DNA of 21,821 nucleotides from Planctomycetota bacterium (GCA_022614705.1 JAKEIB010000029.1:1-21821); one strand, 5' to 3'. Counted from the stretch's first letter, positions 7,567 through 16,303 are shown. The notes: generated by a model from the sequence alone, not told the origin. Numbers and translations are program-made.

Positions 7567-8628
7567 ATGGCGTTGCCCATTCCACACCCATTCGAATCCG
7601 GTTTTGGCCGAGCCTGGCCGTCGCGCGCCTGGTGTGATTCACACGTCGTGCTGGCCGTTTCGGGCGGGGCGGATAGCGTCGCCATGCTGCGGGCCGCACT
7701 TGCAATTAAGGAACGCTGCGGCGGGAACGGCCGGTTGTACGTCGCGCATTTGAACCATGGTTTGCGTGGCGAAGAGTCAGATGCCGACGCCGAATGGCTA
7801 AAAATGTTGTGCGGGAAACTAGGTAGTCCGCTCGAAATTGGCAAAACAGACGTGTCGGCGATCGCGGATCGGCAGGGTGACGGCTGGGAAGCGGCCGCGC
7901 GCATGGCCCGCTACGATTTCCTCCGACACACGGCCGAAAAGCTCGGGGCACGATTCGTCACCGTCGCCCACACGGCCGACGACCAGGTCGAAACGGTGCT
8001 GCATCGGATCTTGCGGGGAGCGGGGATCGCTGGCTTGCGTGGCATTCCCGCGGCTCGTCCGCTCTCGGCGAGCGTTTCGATCGTACGACCGCTGCTCACC
8101 ATGCGACGAAGCGAAGTGCTCGACTATCTGACGGCAATCGACCAGGACTTTCGCAGCGATGTGTCCAACGCCGACCCGCGCTGGACTCGCAATCGCCTGC
8201 GGCACGAATTGCTGCCCGCGCTTCGCGAATATTTCAATGCCGACGTGGATGCAGCGCTGTTGCGGCTCGCCGCACAGGCAGCTGAATCGCAGGACTTGAT
8301 TGCCGGATTAGCCGCCAAATTGGCCGACCAGTGCGTGACGCATGAATTTGCTCCCGGACAAGGCGCCGACGATGCTCGACGAACGTTCTGCGTTCGGATC
8401 GACGTTCGCCAACTCGCGGACCAGCCTGCGCTCATCGTGCGCGAAGTGTGCAAAGCAGCGTGGCACGAAGCGGACTGGCCGCTGCAGGCGATGAGATTCG
8501 ACCAATGGCAGCAGCTAGCAGAGATTGTCCGCTGCGAACCTGCCCTGACGCCTCTGAATCTCCCGGGTGACGTGCGTACCCGTCGCGAGGGGAACACCCT
8601 CATCCTGCACAAGGGCGGCTTACCTTGA
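7567..8628 (+). CDS. tilS: tRNA(Ile)-lysidine synthetase
   Basis: TilS uses ATP and lysine to turn cytidine 34 of the tRNA-Ile with anticodon CAU into lysidine, so that it reads AUA as isoleucine. The N-type ATP pyrophosphatase P-loop SGGADS is at residues 32-37. It is followed by the family blocks HLNHGLRGEESDAD, ARMARYDFL, AHTADDQVETVL, RPLL and RNRLRHELLP. At 353 residues the protein has the catalytic core and linker with at most a short C-terminal domain, as in many non-enteric bacteria. The frame is open back to 7453, but the upstream stretch is arginine-rich and unlike the family, so ATG 7567 is chosen; no Shine-Dalgarno site is seen. The AsmA-like gene follows after about 110 bp on the same strand. 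Confidence 0.93.
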   Translation: MALPIPHPFESGFGRAWPSRAWCDSHVVLAVSGGADSVAMLRAALAIKERCGGNGRLYVAHLNHGLRGEESDADAEWLKMLCGKLGSPLEIGKTDVSAIADRQGDGWEAAARMARYDFLRHTAEKLGARFVTVAHTADDQVETVLHRILRGAGIAGLRGIPAARPLSASVSIVRPLLTMRRSEVLDYLTAIDQDFRSDVSNADPRWTRNRLRHELLPALREYFNADVDAALLRLAAQAAESQDLIAGLAAKLADQCVTHEFAPGQGADDARRTFCVRIDVRQLADQPALIVREVCKAAWHEADWPLQAMRFDQWQQLAEIVRCEPALTPLNLPGDVRTRREGNTLILHKGGLP

Positions 8629-8737
8629 CGACGTTCCCGCAACGCCTCTACCATACGCCGCCCTAAACTGCGCAGTTGCAGCAATTTACGAACGCGTGCC
8701 TTGCCCCGCCGTTGCGCGAGTCGTCGCGCCTGCGCGC

Positions 8738-11700
8738 GTGCGTATTCGTCACCGACTGAGGAACCCGCCGATTCTCACTCAGTTAGTCAACTTCTGTTGG
8801 TCGCTCTTCAAATGGTGCCTGGCGCTCGCGCTAGTGGCGGGCGTTTTGCTGTGCGGCTATCTATACCTGCGGCTCGACGACGAGATACGGCGAAGCGTCG
8901 AGCGGCGGATCGCGGAGCACTACACAGGCATGAGTGTGCATGTCGGCCGGGCACGATTCGAACAGGACCGCGGAATCGCGATCTTCGACATCGCGATCGC
9001 CGATGAACAGCCCGATTCAAACTCTCAGCCGATGCTGTCAATTGGTGAGATGTACCTGGCCGGCAAAGTGCGGATGGAAGACCTTGTTACGAACGATCTT
9101 GCAATCAGCGAGATCGTCGTCCGCCGCGCGGACTTGCGTGCAGTGTGCCAAGCCAACGGCGAATGGAACCTCAAAACGCTCGTGCCGCTGCCGCAGATTG
9201 GCGCCCGATCGCCGATTGTCAAAGTCGAGGATGCAACGCTCGTCGTGCAGGACGCGACGCGCCCGGCCGTGGTGCAGACGATTCAAGGGGTCGACCTTGT
9301 TCTCACGCCGGTCACCAGCGATACGCTCGTCGCCGCAGGGGCAAAGCAGTTTCGCGTCGAAGGTTCCGCCCGCGGCGTGCCGGCCCGCGAGTTGCGATTC
9401 GTCGGCGAGCTGGGGACGGACGATGGCGTGTTGAACGTAACCGTGACGGTAGCCGGCCTGGAGATTTCGTCGGAAATGTTGGCCGCACTGCCCGGAGTGC
9501 CCGGCAACGCCATGGCTGGGGCTGAGATGTCGGGCCGCGCGGACGGCACGATCCAGCTCACTCGCACCGGTGTGGATGTGCCGCTATTGTGGTCCGCCGA
9601 CGTGACGCTTGATCGCGCTCGCCTCAAGCATGCCACGTTGCCGGAGCCGCTCACCGAAATGAGGGTCGTCGCGCGAGCGATGCCCGATCGGCTCACCATC
9701 AAACGCCTCGATGCAAAATGTGGCACGGCCACGATTGTGCTCGCGGCGGAGCGATTCGGCTGGTCGCGCGAGTCGACTATCGCCCTGGCGGCCAAGGTGG
9801 TGGGGCTACAGCTCGACGATCGCATGCCGTCCCAAATGCCAGGATCGATGGCCCGCATTTGGAATCGCTTCCAACCAATCGGCCCCGTCGATGCCGAGCT
9901 TCGCCTGCAATTTGACGGCAGCGAGTGGCGACCCCAGTTGACCGCGGCGTGCCGCGGCATCTCACTCACCGACAAAGCAAAGTTTCCCTACATGCTTGAG
10001 CAAACGACCGGCAGGGTGGTTTACAATCCGTCGAACGCGGCCGGCCCGGATCAGTTGACGCTCGACCTCACCGGCTACGGTGGCGGCCGGCCGGTGCGAA
10101 TCGAGGCTGACCTCAGGCACCTTACTCCGCGCGAGCCGGACGGCGTGACAACGGATACGGACGTAGCGATCGACGAACGGGCGCCACCAGGCCGTCCACG
10201 CGTTGCCGGTTATCGTGGCCAGCCTGCTTTGCGAAGACCGCCGCCGCGGCCGCATCCGACCGGTTGGGTCAAAATTACCGGTACCGACGTCCCTTTGCAT
10301 GAACAATTGATTTCCGCCATTCCACCGAGTGGCCAGCCGTTCGTGCGGTCGTTGCAGGCCCAGGGGGCAGTCGATTTCACGTTTCGCGCCGAGTGGAAGG
10401 AATTGTCCCAGCCGCGTGCCGATGTGACCCTGGACATAGGACTCAAGGATTGCGCAATCAAGTACGAACGGTTTCCACTTCCGCTGCGCGGCGTCAAAGG
10501 CTTGGTGTCTGCGCGAGACTGGCGTTGGAAACTTCAAAACGTCGCCGGTTTTGGCGCCGACGATGCCGCAATCATTCGTTGCAGCGGCGACGTCGTGCCG
10601 ATGGTTGGCGGTTGGCATGCAGAGCTGAATTTCGTCGGTCAAAACCTGCCCCTCGATGGGAATCTGAAGTCGGCCCTGTCGCCTTCGGGACAGAGTGCGT
10701 GGGAAGAGCTTCGCCCACAGGGTCGAATCGATGTAACAGCCCACGTCATTCACGAAACTCAGCAGCCGCAACCGGCCGTGGAAGTGTCGCTACGTCCGCG
10801 CGATCGATCGGTTTCATTGCACTTGACCCGATTTCCCTATCGGCTGGAAAAGGTCGAAGGCGAGGCAACGTATAAGCCGGGGCGAGTCGAGTTTCGCAAC
10901 GTGTTGGCACGACACGATCGCGAAGTGTTCTCGGCAGAAAGTGGCGTTTGGACCGCTGCGTCGGACGGCGCTTGGCAAATTGGCTTGAAAGGCTGCAATG
11001 TGGACCGAATCTCGCCGCACCGCGAGTTGATCGGTGCGCTTCCGCCCCGGTTACAGAAGATACTCGAGCGGCTGCAGCCGGAAGGCTCATTCGGCATCTA
11101 CAATAGCAGCGTGAGTTTCGCAAAATCGCCGAGCTCCGAGCGAGTTGCCGCCGCTTGGGACGTGAATCTCGATTGCCACCAGGCGGTTTTTCGCGGTGGC
11201 TTGCCGCTGCAAAGCGTGACAGGCGGCGTCCGGTTGTTTGGTCGCGACGACGCGCAGCTAGCCTATTCGGCCGGCGAGCTCGATCTCGACTCGATCGTCT
11301 GGAAAGACGTGCAACTTACAAACGTGCATGGCCCGTTCTGGGTCGATAATTCGTTTTGCCTGTTAGGCGAACAGGCGACGCAGAAATTGGGCCAGCCCGC
11401 GCGTCGAATCACGGCCGACGCCTACGGCGGCAGTCTCGCCGCGAACATTGCCATACGCCACGACAATGGTCCCAGCTACCAACTCGACCTCGCGCTCGGC
11501 GCCGCCGACTTGGCGCGCTTTGCCAATGAACGGCTAGGTGGGCCGACGGACATGAATGGCACCGTATCCGGCCGACTCGCGCTTTCCGGCTCCGGTCCGT
11601 CGCTGCAATTGCTCAACGGCGGCGGCGAGCTGCACGTCGTCGACGCCAACATTTACAAGCTGCCCTTGCTCGTCTCGATGCTAAAAGTCCCCAACCTGCG

Positions 11701-11977
11701 CAACCGAACGCCGGATACAACCGCCTTCAATCGCTGCGATATGAAATTCACGGTCCAGGGCGACCGCATGTATTTCGAGCAGCTCAATCTGCTGGGCGAT
11801 ACGGTGAGCCTATACGGCAAGGGCCAGTCGGGTTTCGATCGCCGTCTGGATTTGGTGTTCTACACGTTGCTCGAGCCGGTCATGCCGATTCCGCTGTGGA
11901 AGACGATCGCCGGACAGGTTAGCCAGCAGACGCTGCAATTGAACGTCGTTGGCACTTGGGACGATCCGGAAGTGTGA
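8738..11977 (+). CDS. Large AsmA-like envelope protein
   Basis: The protein resembles the AsmA/TamB superfamily: membrane-anchored proteins with long beta-rich repeats that form grooves between inner and outer membranes and are implicated in lipid transport. A single membrane helix (residues about 19-42, WSLFKWCLALALVAGVLLCG) is followed by about 1000 residues of alternating strands without catalytic motifs. The C-terminal part (GGGELHVVDANIYKLPLL to RLDLVFYTLLEP) matches the AsmA-like C-terminal region pattern. The start is uncertain: GTG 8738 gives a short basic leader before the helix; GTG 8696 is an alternative, and the frame is open back to 8567 inside tilS. The stop TGA (11975-11977) appears premature: the same frame continues for 36 protein-like codons to a second TGA at 12086-12088. 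Confidence 0.8.
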   Translation: MRIRHRLRNPPILTQLVNFCWSLFKWCLALALVAGVLLCGYLYLRLDDEIRRSVERRIAEHYTGMSVHVGRARFEQDRGIAIFDIAIADEQPDSNSQPMLSIGEMYLAGKVRMEDLVTNDLAISEIVVRRADLRAVCQANGEWNLKTLVPLPQIGARSPIVKVEDATLVVQDATRPAVVQTIQGVDLVLTPVTSDTLVAAGAKQFRVEGSARGVPARELRFVGELGTDDGVLNVTVTVAGLEISSEMLAALPGVPGNAMAGAEMSGRADGTIQLTRTGVDVPLLWSADVTLDRARLKHATLPEPLTEMRVVARAMPDRLTIKRLDAKCGTATIVLAAERFGWSRESTIALAAKVVGLQLDDRMPSQMPGSMARIWNRFQPIGPVDAELRLQFDGSEWRPQLTAACRGISLTDKAKFPYMLEQTTGRVVYNPSNAAGPDQLTLDLTGYGGGRPVRIEADLRHLTPREPDGVTTDTDVAIDERAPPGRPRVAGYRGQPALRRPPPRPHPTGWVKITGTDVPLHEQLISAIPPSGQPFVRSLQAQGAVDFTFRAEWKELSQPRADVTLDIGLKDCAIKYERFPLPLRGVKGLVSARDWRWKLQNVAGFGADDAAIIRCSGDVVPMVGGWHAELNFVGQNLPLDGNLKSALSPSGQSAWEELRPQGRIDVTAHVIHETQQPQPAVEVSLRPRDRSVSLHLTRFPYRLEKVEGEATYKPGRVEFRNVLARHDREVFSAESGVWTAASDGAWQIGLKGCNVDRISPHRELIGALPPRLQKILERLQPEGSFGIYNSSVSFAKSPSSERVAAAWDVNLDCHQAVFRGGLPLQSVTGGVRLFGRDDAQLAYSAGELDLDSIVWKDVQLTNVHGPFWVDNSFCLLGEQATQKLGQPARRITADAYGGSLAANIAIRHDNGPSYQLDLALGAADLARFANERLGGPTDMNGTVSGRLALSGSGPSLQLLNGGGELHVVDANIYKLPLLVSMLKVPNLRNRTPDTTAFNRCDMKFTVQGDRMYFEQLNLLGDTVSLYGKGQSGFDRRLDLVFYTLLEPVMPIPLWKTIAGQVSQQTLQLNVVGTWDDPEV

Positions 11978-12088
11978 CCCGAAACGCTACCCGGCGTCAA
12001 CCAGGTGATTCAGCAGATACAAACGGAAATTCAAGGCGCGACTAGCGTGGCGCCAACAGCGGCGACGAGTGGCATTGCGGCGCCGTGA
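11978..12088 (+). pseudogene. In-frame C-terminal extension cut off from the AsmA-like gene
   Basis: Directly after the TGA of the AsmA-like gene the same frame reads PETLPGVNQVIQQIQTEIQG and 16 further residues before TGA 12086-12088. This is amphipathic and glutamine-rich, like an ordinary protein tail, and it completes GTWDDPEV in the manner I remember for planctomycete homologues (DDPEV-x-PE-x-xPGVNQ). A C-to-T change of CGA to TGA, a sequencing error, or read-through of UGA followed by C would each explain it. No separate start codon with a ribosome site is present. Confidence 0.5.
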
Positions 12089-12112
12089 TGAAGATGAATA
12101 AGGAATGTGATC

Positions 12113-12445
12113 ATGAGCGTGGGATCACTCGGTGGAATCATTAGCAGCGCGGCGGGAGCGCCCCTGTCGCAAACCGCGGGCAGCGAAACGGAACGCGCGC
12201 AGAAGGAGTCGCTGGCCCAAAGTCGGCAAGTCGACGCCAATCAGAAGGCCGAGCTGGCCGCCGGAATTGGACAGACTGAACAAGATCAGGAGAGTTCCGA
12301 GCGTGACGCCGATGGCCGACGACTTTGGGAATCGCCCGCCAAGGCGGGAAAAGAGCGACAGGATACCGAGGTCGTCGAATCGACCGTCCGTCAAAGCAAG
12401 GATGCGACGGGACAATCCGGGACGCAACTGGATCTCACGGGATAA
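12113..12445 (+). CDS. Small conserved planctomycete hypothetical protein
   Basis: This is a 110-residue, strongly hydrophilic protein, probably largely disordered, with no signal peptide. It opens with a glycine/alanine/serine segment (MSVGSLGGIISSAAGAPLSQ), then a glutamine/glutamate-rich helical stretch, then the block SERDADGRRLW, and ends DATGQSGTQLDLTG. I start at ATG 12113 because AAGGA (12100-12104) lies 8 nt upstream; GTG 12107 is also in frame but too close. It lies 25 bp after the second stop of the AsmA-like frame, so the two are probably co-transcribed. From memory, proteins with the GSETxRAQ and DADGRRLW blocks recur in planctomycete genomes without an assigned function. I cannot verify that here. 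Confidence 0.7.
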   Translation: MSVGSLGGIISSAAGAPLSQTAGSETERAQKESLAQSRQVDANQKAELAAGIGQTEQDQESSERDADGRRLWESPAKAGKERQDTEVVESTVRQSKDATGQSGTQLDLTG

Positions 12446-12455
12446 AGAAACATCG

Positions 12456-12510
12456 AGCCCGCAGCGCAAGCAAGGGAACACACGTCATTCCCTTGCTTGC
12501 GCTGCGGGCT
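12456..12510. repeat. Perfect 23-bp inverted repeat upstream of dapF
   Basis: Arms 12456-12478 and 12488-12510 are exact reverse complements around a 9-nt loop (CACACGTCA). The outer end of each arm is AGCCCGCAGCGC when read inward. The element fills the gap between the small gene (ends 12445) and dapF (starts 12523). A 23/23 match suggests recent insertion or strong selection on the hairpin. No T-run follows, so it is not a standard terminator. It also abuts a possible -10 box TACAAT (12510-12515). Confidence 0.85.
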
Positions 12511-12515
12511 ACAAT
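12510..12515 (+). promoter_or_regulatory. Possible -10 box of dapF
   Basis: TACAAT overlaps the last base of the inverted repeat and ends 7 nt before the dapF ATG (12523). If real, transcription would begin at or next to the start codon, giving a leaderless dapF mRNA, which agrees with the lack of a Shine-Dalgarno site. The matching -35 (TTCCCT, 16 nt upstream) is poor, so this is tentative. Confidence 0.25.
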
Positions 12516-12522
12516 ACCAACA

Positions 12523-13374
12523 ATGCACTTTACCAAGATGCAAGGCGCCGGCAACGATTACATCTACGTCGATTGCTTTGCCGAACCGGTGCCTGCGAAC
12601 ATCCCCGAGCTTGCGCGAAGGATTTCGGACCGCCGCTTTGGCGTCGGCTCCGACGGGCTCATCTTGATATGCCCCTCGGAGCGGGCCGACGCCGAGATGC
12701 GCATGTTCAATGCCGACGGCTCGCCGGCCGAGATGTGCGGCAACGGCATCCGCTGCGTCGCAAAATACCTGTACGATCACGGCATCCGCCGCAGCAAAAC
12801 GCTGCAAATTGAGTCCGCCGGCCGGATACTGTCGTTGGAGCTGGAAACGGTTCACGGCATGGTAAAGCAGGTACGCGTGGACATGGGCGAGCCGATCTTG
12901 ATCCCCGACGAGATTCCGACGACACTTCGCTCGCCAAAAAGCCCGGAGCAGCCGGTCGTGGATCTGCCGCTCTCAGTCGGCGGGCGCGAAGTTCGTGTTA
13001 CATGCGTTTCGATGGGCAATCCGCACTGCGTGACGTTCGTTGACGAACCGACGGATGATTGGGTGCTTGGCGTCGGTCCAAAGTTGGAAGTCGATCCGCA
13101 CTTCCCGAAAAAGGTCAACGTCGAGTTCGTCAAGGTGCTAAACGGTCGCGAGCTCGTGCAACGCACGTGGGAGCGCGGTTCGGGCGAGACGCTCGCCTGC
13201 GGCACGGGCGCGTGTGCCGTGTGTGTCGCCGGTGTACTAACGGGGCGCACGGGGCGCGACGTGAAGATTCACTTGCGCGGCGGCGACCTCTCAATTGAAT
13301 GGATGAATTCGAACAATCGCGTTTACATGACCGGGCCCGCCGTGGAAGTTTTCAGCGGCGAATGGCGCGGGTAG
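12523..13374 (+). CDS. dapF: Diaminopimelate epimerase
   Basis: DapF interconverts LL- and meso-diaminopimelate, the last step before lysine and the source of the meso-DAP of peptidoglycan. Both catalytic cysteines are in their family blocks: Cys72 in EMCGNGIRC and Cys226 in ACGTGAC. Other conserved blocks are KMQGAGNDYIYVD at the N-terminus, FNADGS, SMGNPHCVTFV and WERGSGETLACG. At 283 residues it is the usual size. The frame is open back to 12325 across the upstream inverted repeat, but family homology begins exactly at ATG 12523. No Shine-Dalgarno site precedes it. Its presence fits a lineage that makes DAP-type peptidoglycan. Confidence 0.97.
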   Translation: MHFTKMQGAGNDYIYVDCFAEPVPANIPELARRISDRRFGVGSDGLILICPSERADAEMRMFNADGSPAEMCGNGIRCVAKYLYDHGIRRSKTLQIESAGRILSLELETVHGMVKQVRVDMGEPILIPDEIPTTLRSPKSPEQPVVDLPLSVGGREVRVTCVSMGNPHCVTFVDEPTDDWVLGVGPKLEVDPHFPKKVNVEFVKVLNGRELVQRTWERGSGETLACGTGACAVCVAGVLTGRTGRDVKIHLRGGDLSIEWMNSNNRVYMTGPAVEVFSGEWRG

Positions 13375-13425
13375 GTTAGGCTTTCCAGCCTGACCTGATG
13401 GAGATAACAGCCTGGAAAGGCTAAC
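13375..13425. repeat. Paired inverted repeat with nested stems after dapF
   Basis: Two 18-nt arms (13375-13392 and 13408-13425) are inverted copies around 15 nt. Read outside-in they are GTTAGGCTTTCCAGCCTG and GTTAGCCTTTCCAGGCTG, differing at two positions. Each arm has its own internal stem: AGGC/GCCT in the left, AGCC/GGCT in the right, both with loop TTTCCA. The two differences are exactly the two partners of one internal pair, so each small hairpin is preserved. The layout is again REPIN-like. It begins right after the dapF stop and ends 20 bp before the next gene. Confidence 0.75.
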
Positions 13426-13445
13426 GTACGTACGGATGCGCAATA

Positions 13446-14243
13446 GTGAGACGTAAGAAAAAACACAAGCCGCTCGTGCCAGCCTTCGTGATGAACTTCG
13501 GCGGCGACCTCGCTTCCGCGGGCGTTCGCGCTTGGATGCGCACGCTCGACTATCGCGCGGTGTTCTACGATCGCTCAATCGATCCGGCATTAAACATCGG
13601 CGGTTCGAGAATCTATGTTTTCTGGCATGAGAACATTCTTATCCCGCTCTATCTCCGCGGCCATTGCAATTTGGCGATGCTTCTAAGTCAGCATGGCGAC
13701 GCGGATGTTTTAGCGCGTGTTGCCCGTAACTTCGGTTTCGATTGCGTTCGCGGATCGACGTATCGCGGCGCGGCGCGGGCGATTTGGGAGCTTACCGAGC
13801 GAAGTCGGCGGCAACATTTGACGATCACGCCGGACGGCCCGCGCGGCCCGCGTCGCCAAATGGCACAGGGGCCAATCTACTTGGCGTCGCGGCTGCAATT
13901 GCCGCTCGTGGTGATGGGCTTCGGATACGATCGGCCGTGGCGAGCCAGCAGTTGGGACCGTTTCGCCATTCCGCGGCCGTTTTCGCGGGCGCGGGCCGTC
14001 ATCGGTCCGCCGATGATGCTGCCACCCGACTTGGGTCGCGAAGGTCTGGAGTGCTGCCGCCTCCGCGCCGAACGGTTGCTGAACAGCTTCACGTGCGAAG
14101 CCGAAGCCTGGGCCACGGCCGGCACGCCCAAGGCCGGCGAGGTTGTGATCGAGCCGCAGCGCGCTAGCGTGTTGCCGTCGACAGTGCCATCGAGCGAATC
14201 GCCGCGAGGCGATACTAAGAACGCCCCCGCCCGCGCCGCTTGA
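13446..14243 (+). CDS. DUF374 / lysophospholipid acyltransferase-like protein
   Basis: The protein matches the DUF374 branch of the LPLAT/PlsC-like acyltransferases, thought to transfer acyl chains to envelope lipids, such as lipid A-like molecules, at the inner membrane. Visible blocks are FWHENILIPLYL (in place of the His-x4-Asp site of classical PlsC), SQHGDADVLARVARNFGFDCVRGSTYRGAARA, and TPDGPRGPRRQMAQGPIYLA followed by a hydrophobic strand. GTG 13446 is used as the start; no clear ribosome site is seen. The last 40 or so residues are low-complexity and do not resemble the family. They run over a GNRA-loop hairpin (14198-14213) and into the oppositely oriented next gene, so the original stop may have been lost. 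Donor and acceptor cannot be told from sequence. Confidence 0.82.
   Translation: MRRKKKHKPLVPAFVMNFGGDLASAGVRAWMRTLDYRAVFYDRSIDPALNIGGSRIYVFWHENILIPLYLRGHCNLAMLLSQHGDADVLARVARNFGFDCVRGSTYRGAARAIWELTERSRRQHLTITPDGPRGPRRQMAQGPIYLASRLQLPLVVMGFGYDRPWRASSWDRFAIPRPFSRARAVIGPPMMLPPDLGREGLECCRLRAERLLNSFTCEAEAWATAGTPKAGEVVIEPQRASVLPSTVPSSESPRGDTKNAPARAA
14198..14213. repeat. GCGA-loop hairpin in the acyltransferase tail
   Basis: ATCGCC (14198-14203) and GGCGAT (14208-14213) form a perfect 6-bp stem closed by a GCGA (GNRA) tetraloop. It lies inside the last codons of the acyltransferase and immediately 3' of the stop of the opposite-strand secreted protein. No T-run follows on either strand. It may be another copy of a dispersed hairpin, or it may shape the overlapping 3' ends. 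Confidence 0.4.
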
Positions 14244-16226
14244 CGAACAGTGCACCGACGCCGCTGAAACATAACAGAACTATGCTACCTGGCTCCGGCA
14301 CGCCCGCTCGCGCGGGCGAGGCTTCTGCCAAGCCGCTCGTGCCACCGGCACCGGCCGTTTCGCCGAAGTGCGCCCGCCACGTGTCGTATCCTGCCGGCGT
14401 GCCATCGTTCTTTCGCCAGACGACGTAATCGGCGGCGTCGACGGTGCCGTCGCCGTTGTAGTCACCCGGAAGCGCGGACAAGACCGCGACGACGACGCTC
14501 TGGGCGTTGTAGACGACGTCAAATTCGAGGTTGAGGATCGACGGCAAAAGTTCCGTGGTAAACGTGCCATCGACATCGTTGGCCGTGAGAATGGTAAACG
14601 TCTGGCCCACGCTCGGCGTGAAGCCGTCGATGAGGTTCACCGTGAGCGTGCCGGCGAGCATGCCGACTCCGGTGACGAGGAGTTGATCGTACTCTAGGCT
14701 GGGCGCAGTGCCGCCAATTTCAATCTCAAGCGTCCCAGACGCCTGCTGGGAATAGTTTCCGGCGATCTGGAGGATGCCGGCGGACAAACCGGGCTCAACG
14801 TTGCCGTCGCTGCCGACGTCGGCAGTGATAGTTCCATTGCCGGCCAACGTGCCGTGGACGGTGAGCGCCGGTGCCGTGATCGATCCGCCGTCCAAGAAGA
14901 TGCTGCTCGTGTTTCCCAGGCTGATGTCGGGCATGTTTTCACCGGCATGGTTCACAGAGGCGCCGTTGGACACGACGAGCGTACCGTTGCCGCCAGTGGA
15001 AGAGTTCCCGCCACCGATGGTGAAGTCGGTCGTGCTCGTGAGCGTTGACCCCGGCCCGTCGATGACCACCTCGCCAATCGAGCCGGCTCCCGCGGCAATA
15101 TGGAAGTTGTGCGCAAAGAGATCAGCTCCGGCGTCGACGGCCAGTTCGCCGGAGCCAAAGCGGCCGACGAGTAGAGTGGTGCCGCCACCGAGGTAGGTTC
15201 CTGCTCCCGTGACCAGAACCGCGCCGGCGGCGCCGACCTCGCTGCCAAGGAAGAGCCCGCCAATTTCACCGGAGCCGGTGGGAGATGCGGTGGCCCCGTC
15301 GGCAACGGTCAGGTGTCCCTCGCCGTGCTCGCCGACGTGAAGCCCTCCGCCCCAAACGAACAAGGATCCGTCGCCTGTGACGTTTACTGTGCCTACGACA
15401 CCGGGCGAGGAACCAATGATGTCGTAGGCAAAGGGACTAGGTAAAGGGAAACCGGTCACGGCACCGCCATTGTCGATGGTGAGCGAGCCGGAACCCCCTG
15501 CGCCTACGATCAGTTGACTGTCGACATACCAAGATGATCCATTGCCGGTGACCGTAACGGTGCCGTTGCCAAAAGCGCCAGACATATCGACGGTCTTACC
15601 AAGAATGCCGGTGGAACTGAAGACATCGCCACCACTCTGTATGATCAGCGAACCTGTGTCGCGCTCTCCGACGCTGAGAACTTGGTCGATGTCGAGATTC
15701 GCGCCCGAGCCGACGATCAACTGGGCGCCGACCGAGAAGTTCGACGGTGCGATGGTCGCGTTGACGCCAGCGAGCGTGCCGTTGGTCAAAGTGAGCTGGG
15801 CGTCGTCCGTAAAACCAACGCCCGCCACAATGATGGGTATGTCGTTGACGGACGTGTGCGTGTACGTGTGTCCGTTGAGGTTGAAGACGACATGGTCGTC
15901 GCCGATGCGGAGGCGCGAATTGGTGTGGTCTTGGCTGAACGTGACGGTGTAGCTGCTGTTACCCACGGCGAATGTCGCCATCTCATCGGAGCCGGGAGGG
16001 CCGAAGATCCCCGCGAATAAATTGAACGGCGTCCAATTGCCGGGATTTTCAAAGCTGCCCCCGCTGGTTCGTCCCAGGAGAAGTCTGTTGCGCTGGCATT
16101 GGCGACGGTGATCGCGGCGCAGATTGTGAACAGCAGCCATCGACAGAAGTGTGCCACCAGCTTTGTTCGTGCCGGTACGACTTTCGCAGCGGACGAGGCG
16201 CCAACGAGCGCGGCGCGAAGTTTCAT
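14215..16226 (-). CDS. Secreted repeat protein with dockerin-like segment and PEP-CTERM, frameshifted
   Basis: A strong ribosome site (GGGAGGT) precedes ATG 16226. The reading frame gives a long basic n-region, a hydrophobic core and a cleavage site near ANASA, then TDFSWD. There the frame breaks: sequence resuming as SGGSFENPGNWTPFNLFAG lies in the other minus-strand frame. One missing base within about 16058-16072, for example in a run of five G, restores one protein of about 670 residues. The body holds about five repeats of 40-45 residues (V-x-VTG-x-GS, then L-x-VG-x-x-G-x-G-x-L-x-V-x-x-GA), like autotransporter-associated beta-helix repeats. It ends with a dockerin-like segment (DYNGDGTVDAADYVVWRKN) and a PEP-CTERM tail (VPEPGSIVLL, then KRRGRGRS). 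It is likely an exported surface protein. The first part of the longer open frame, back to 16581, is not coding. Confidence 0.78.
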
Positions 16227-16303
16227 CGGACCTCCCTTTCGCCGCCGGAGACTTATGAGCAAGCCGCCGGACGGCATTGCGGGCCGAATGCCGCGTGCCT
16301 CCG

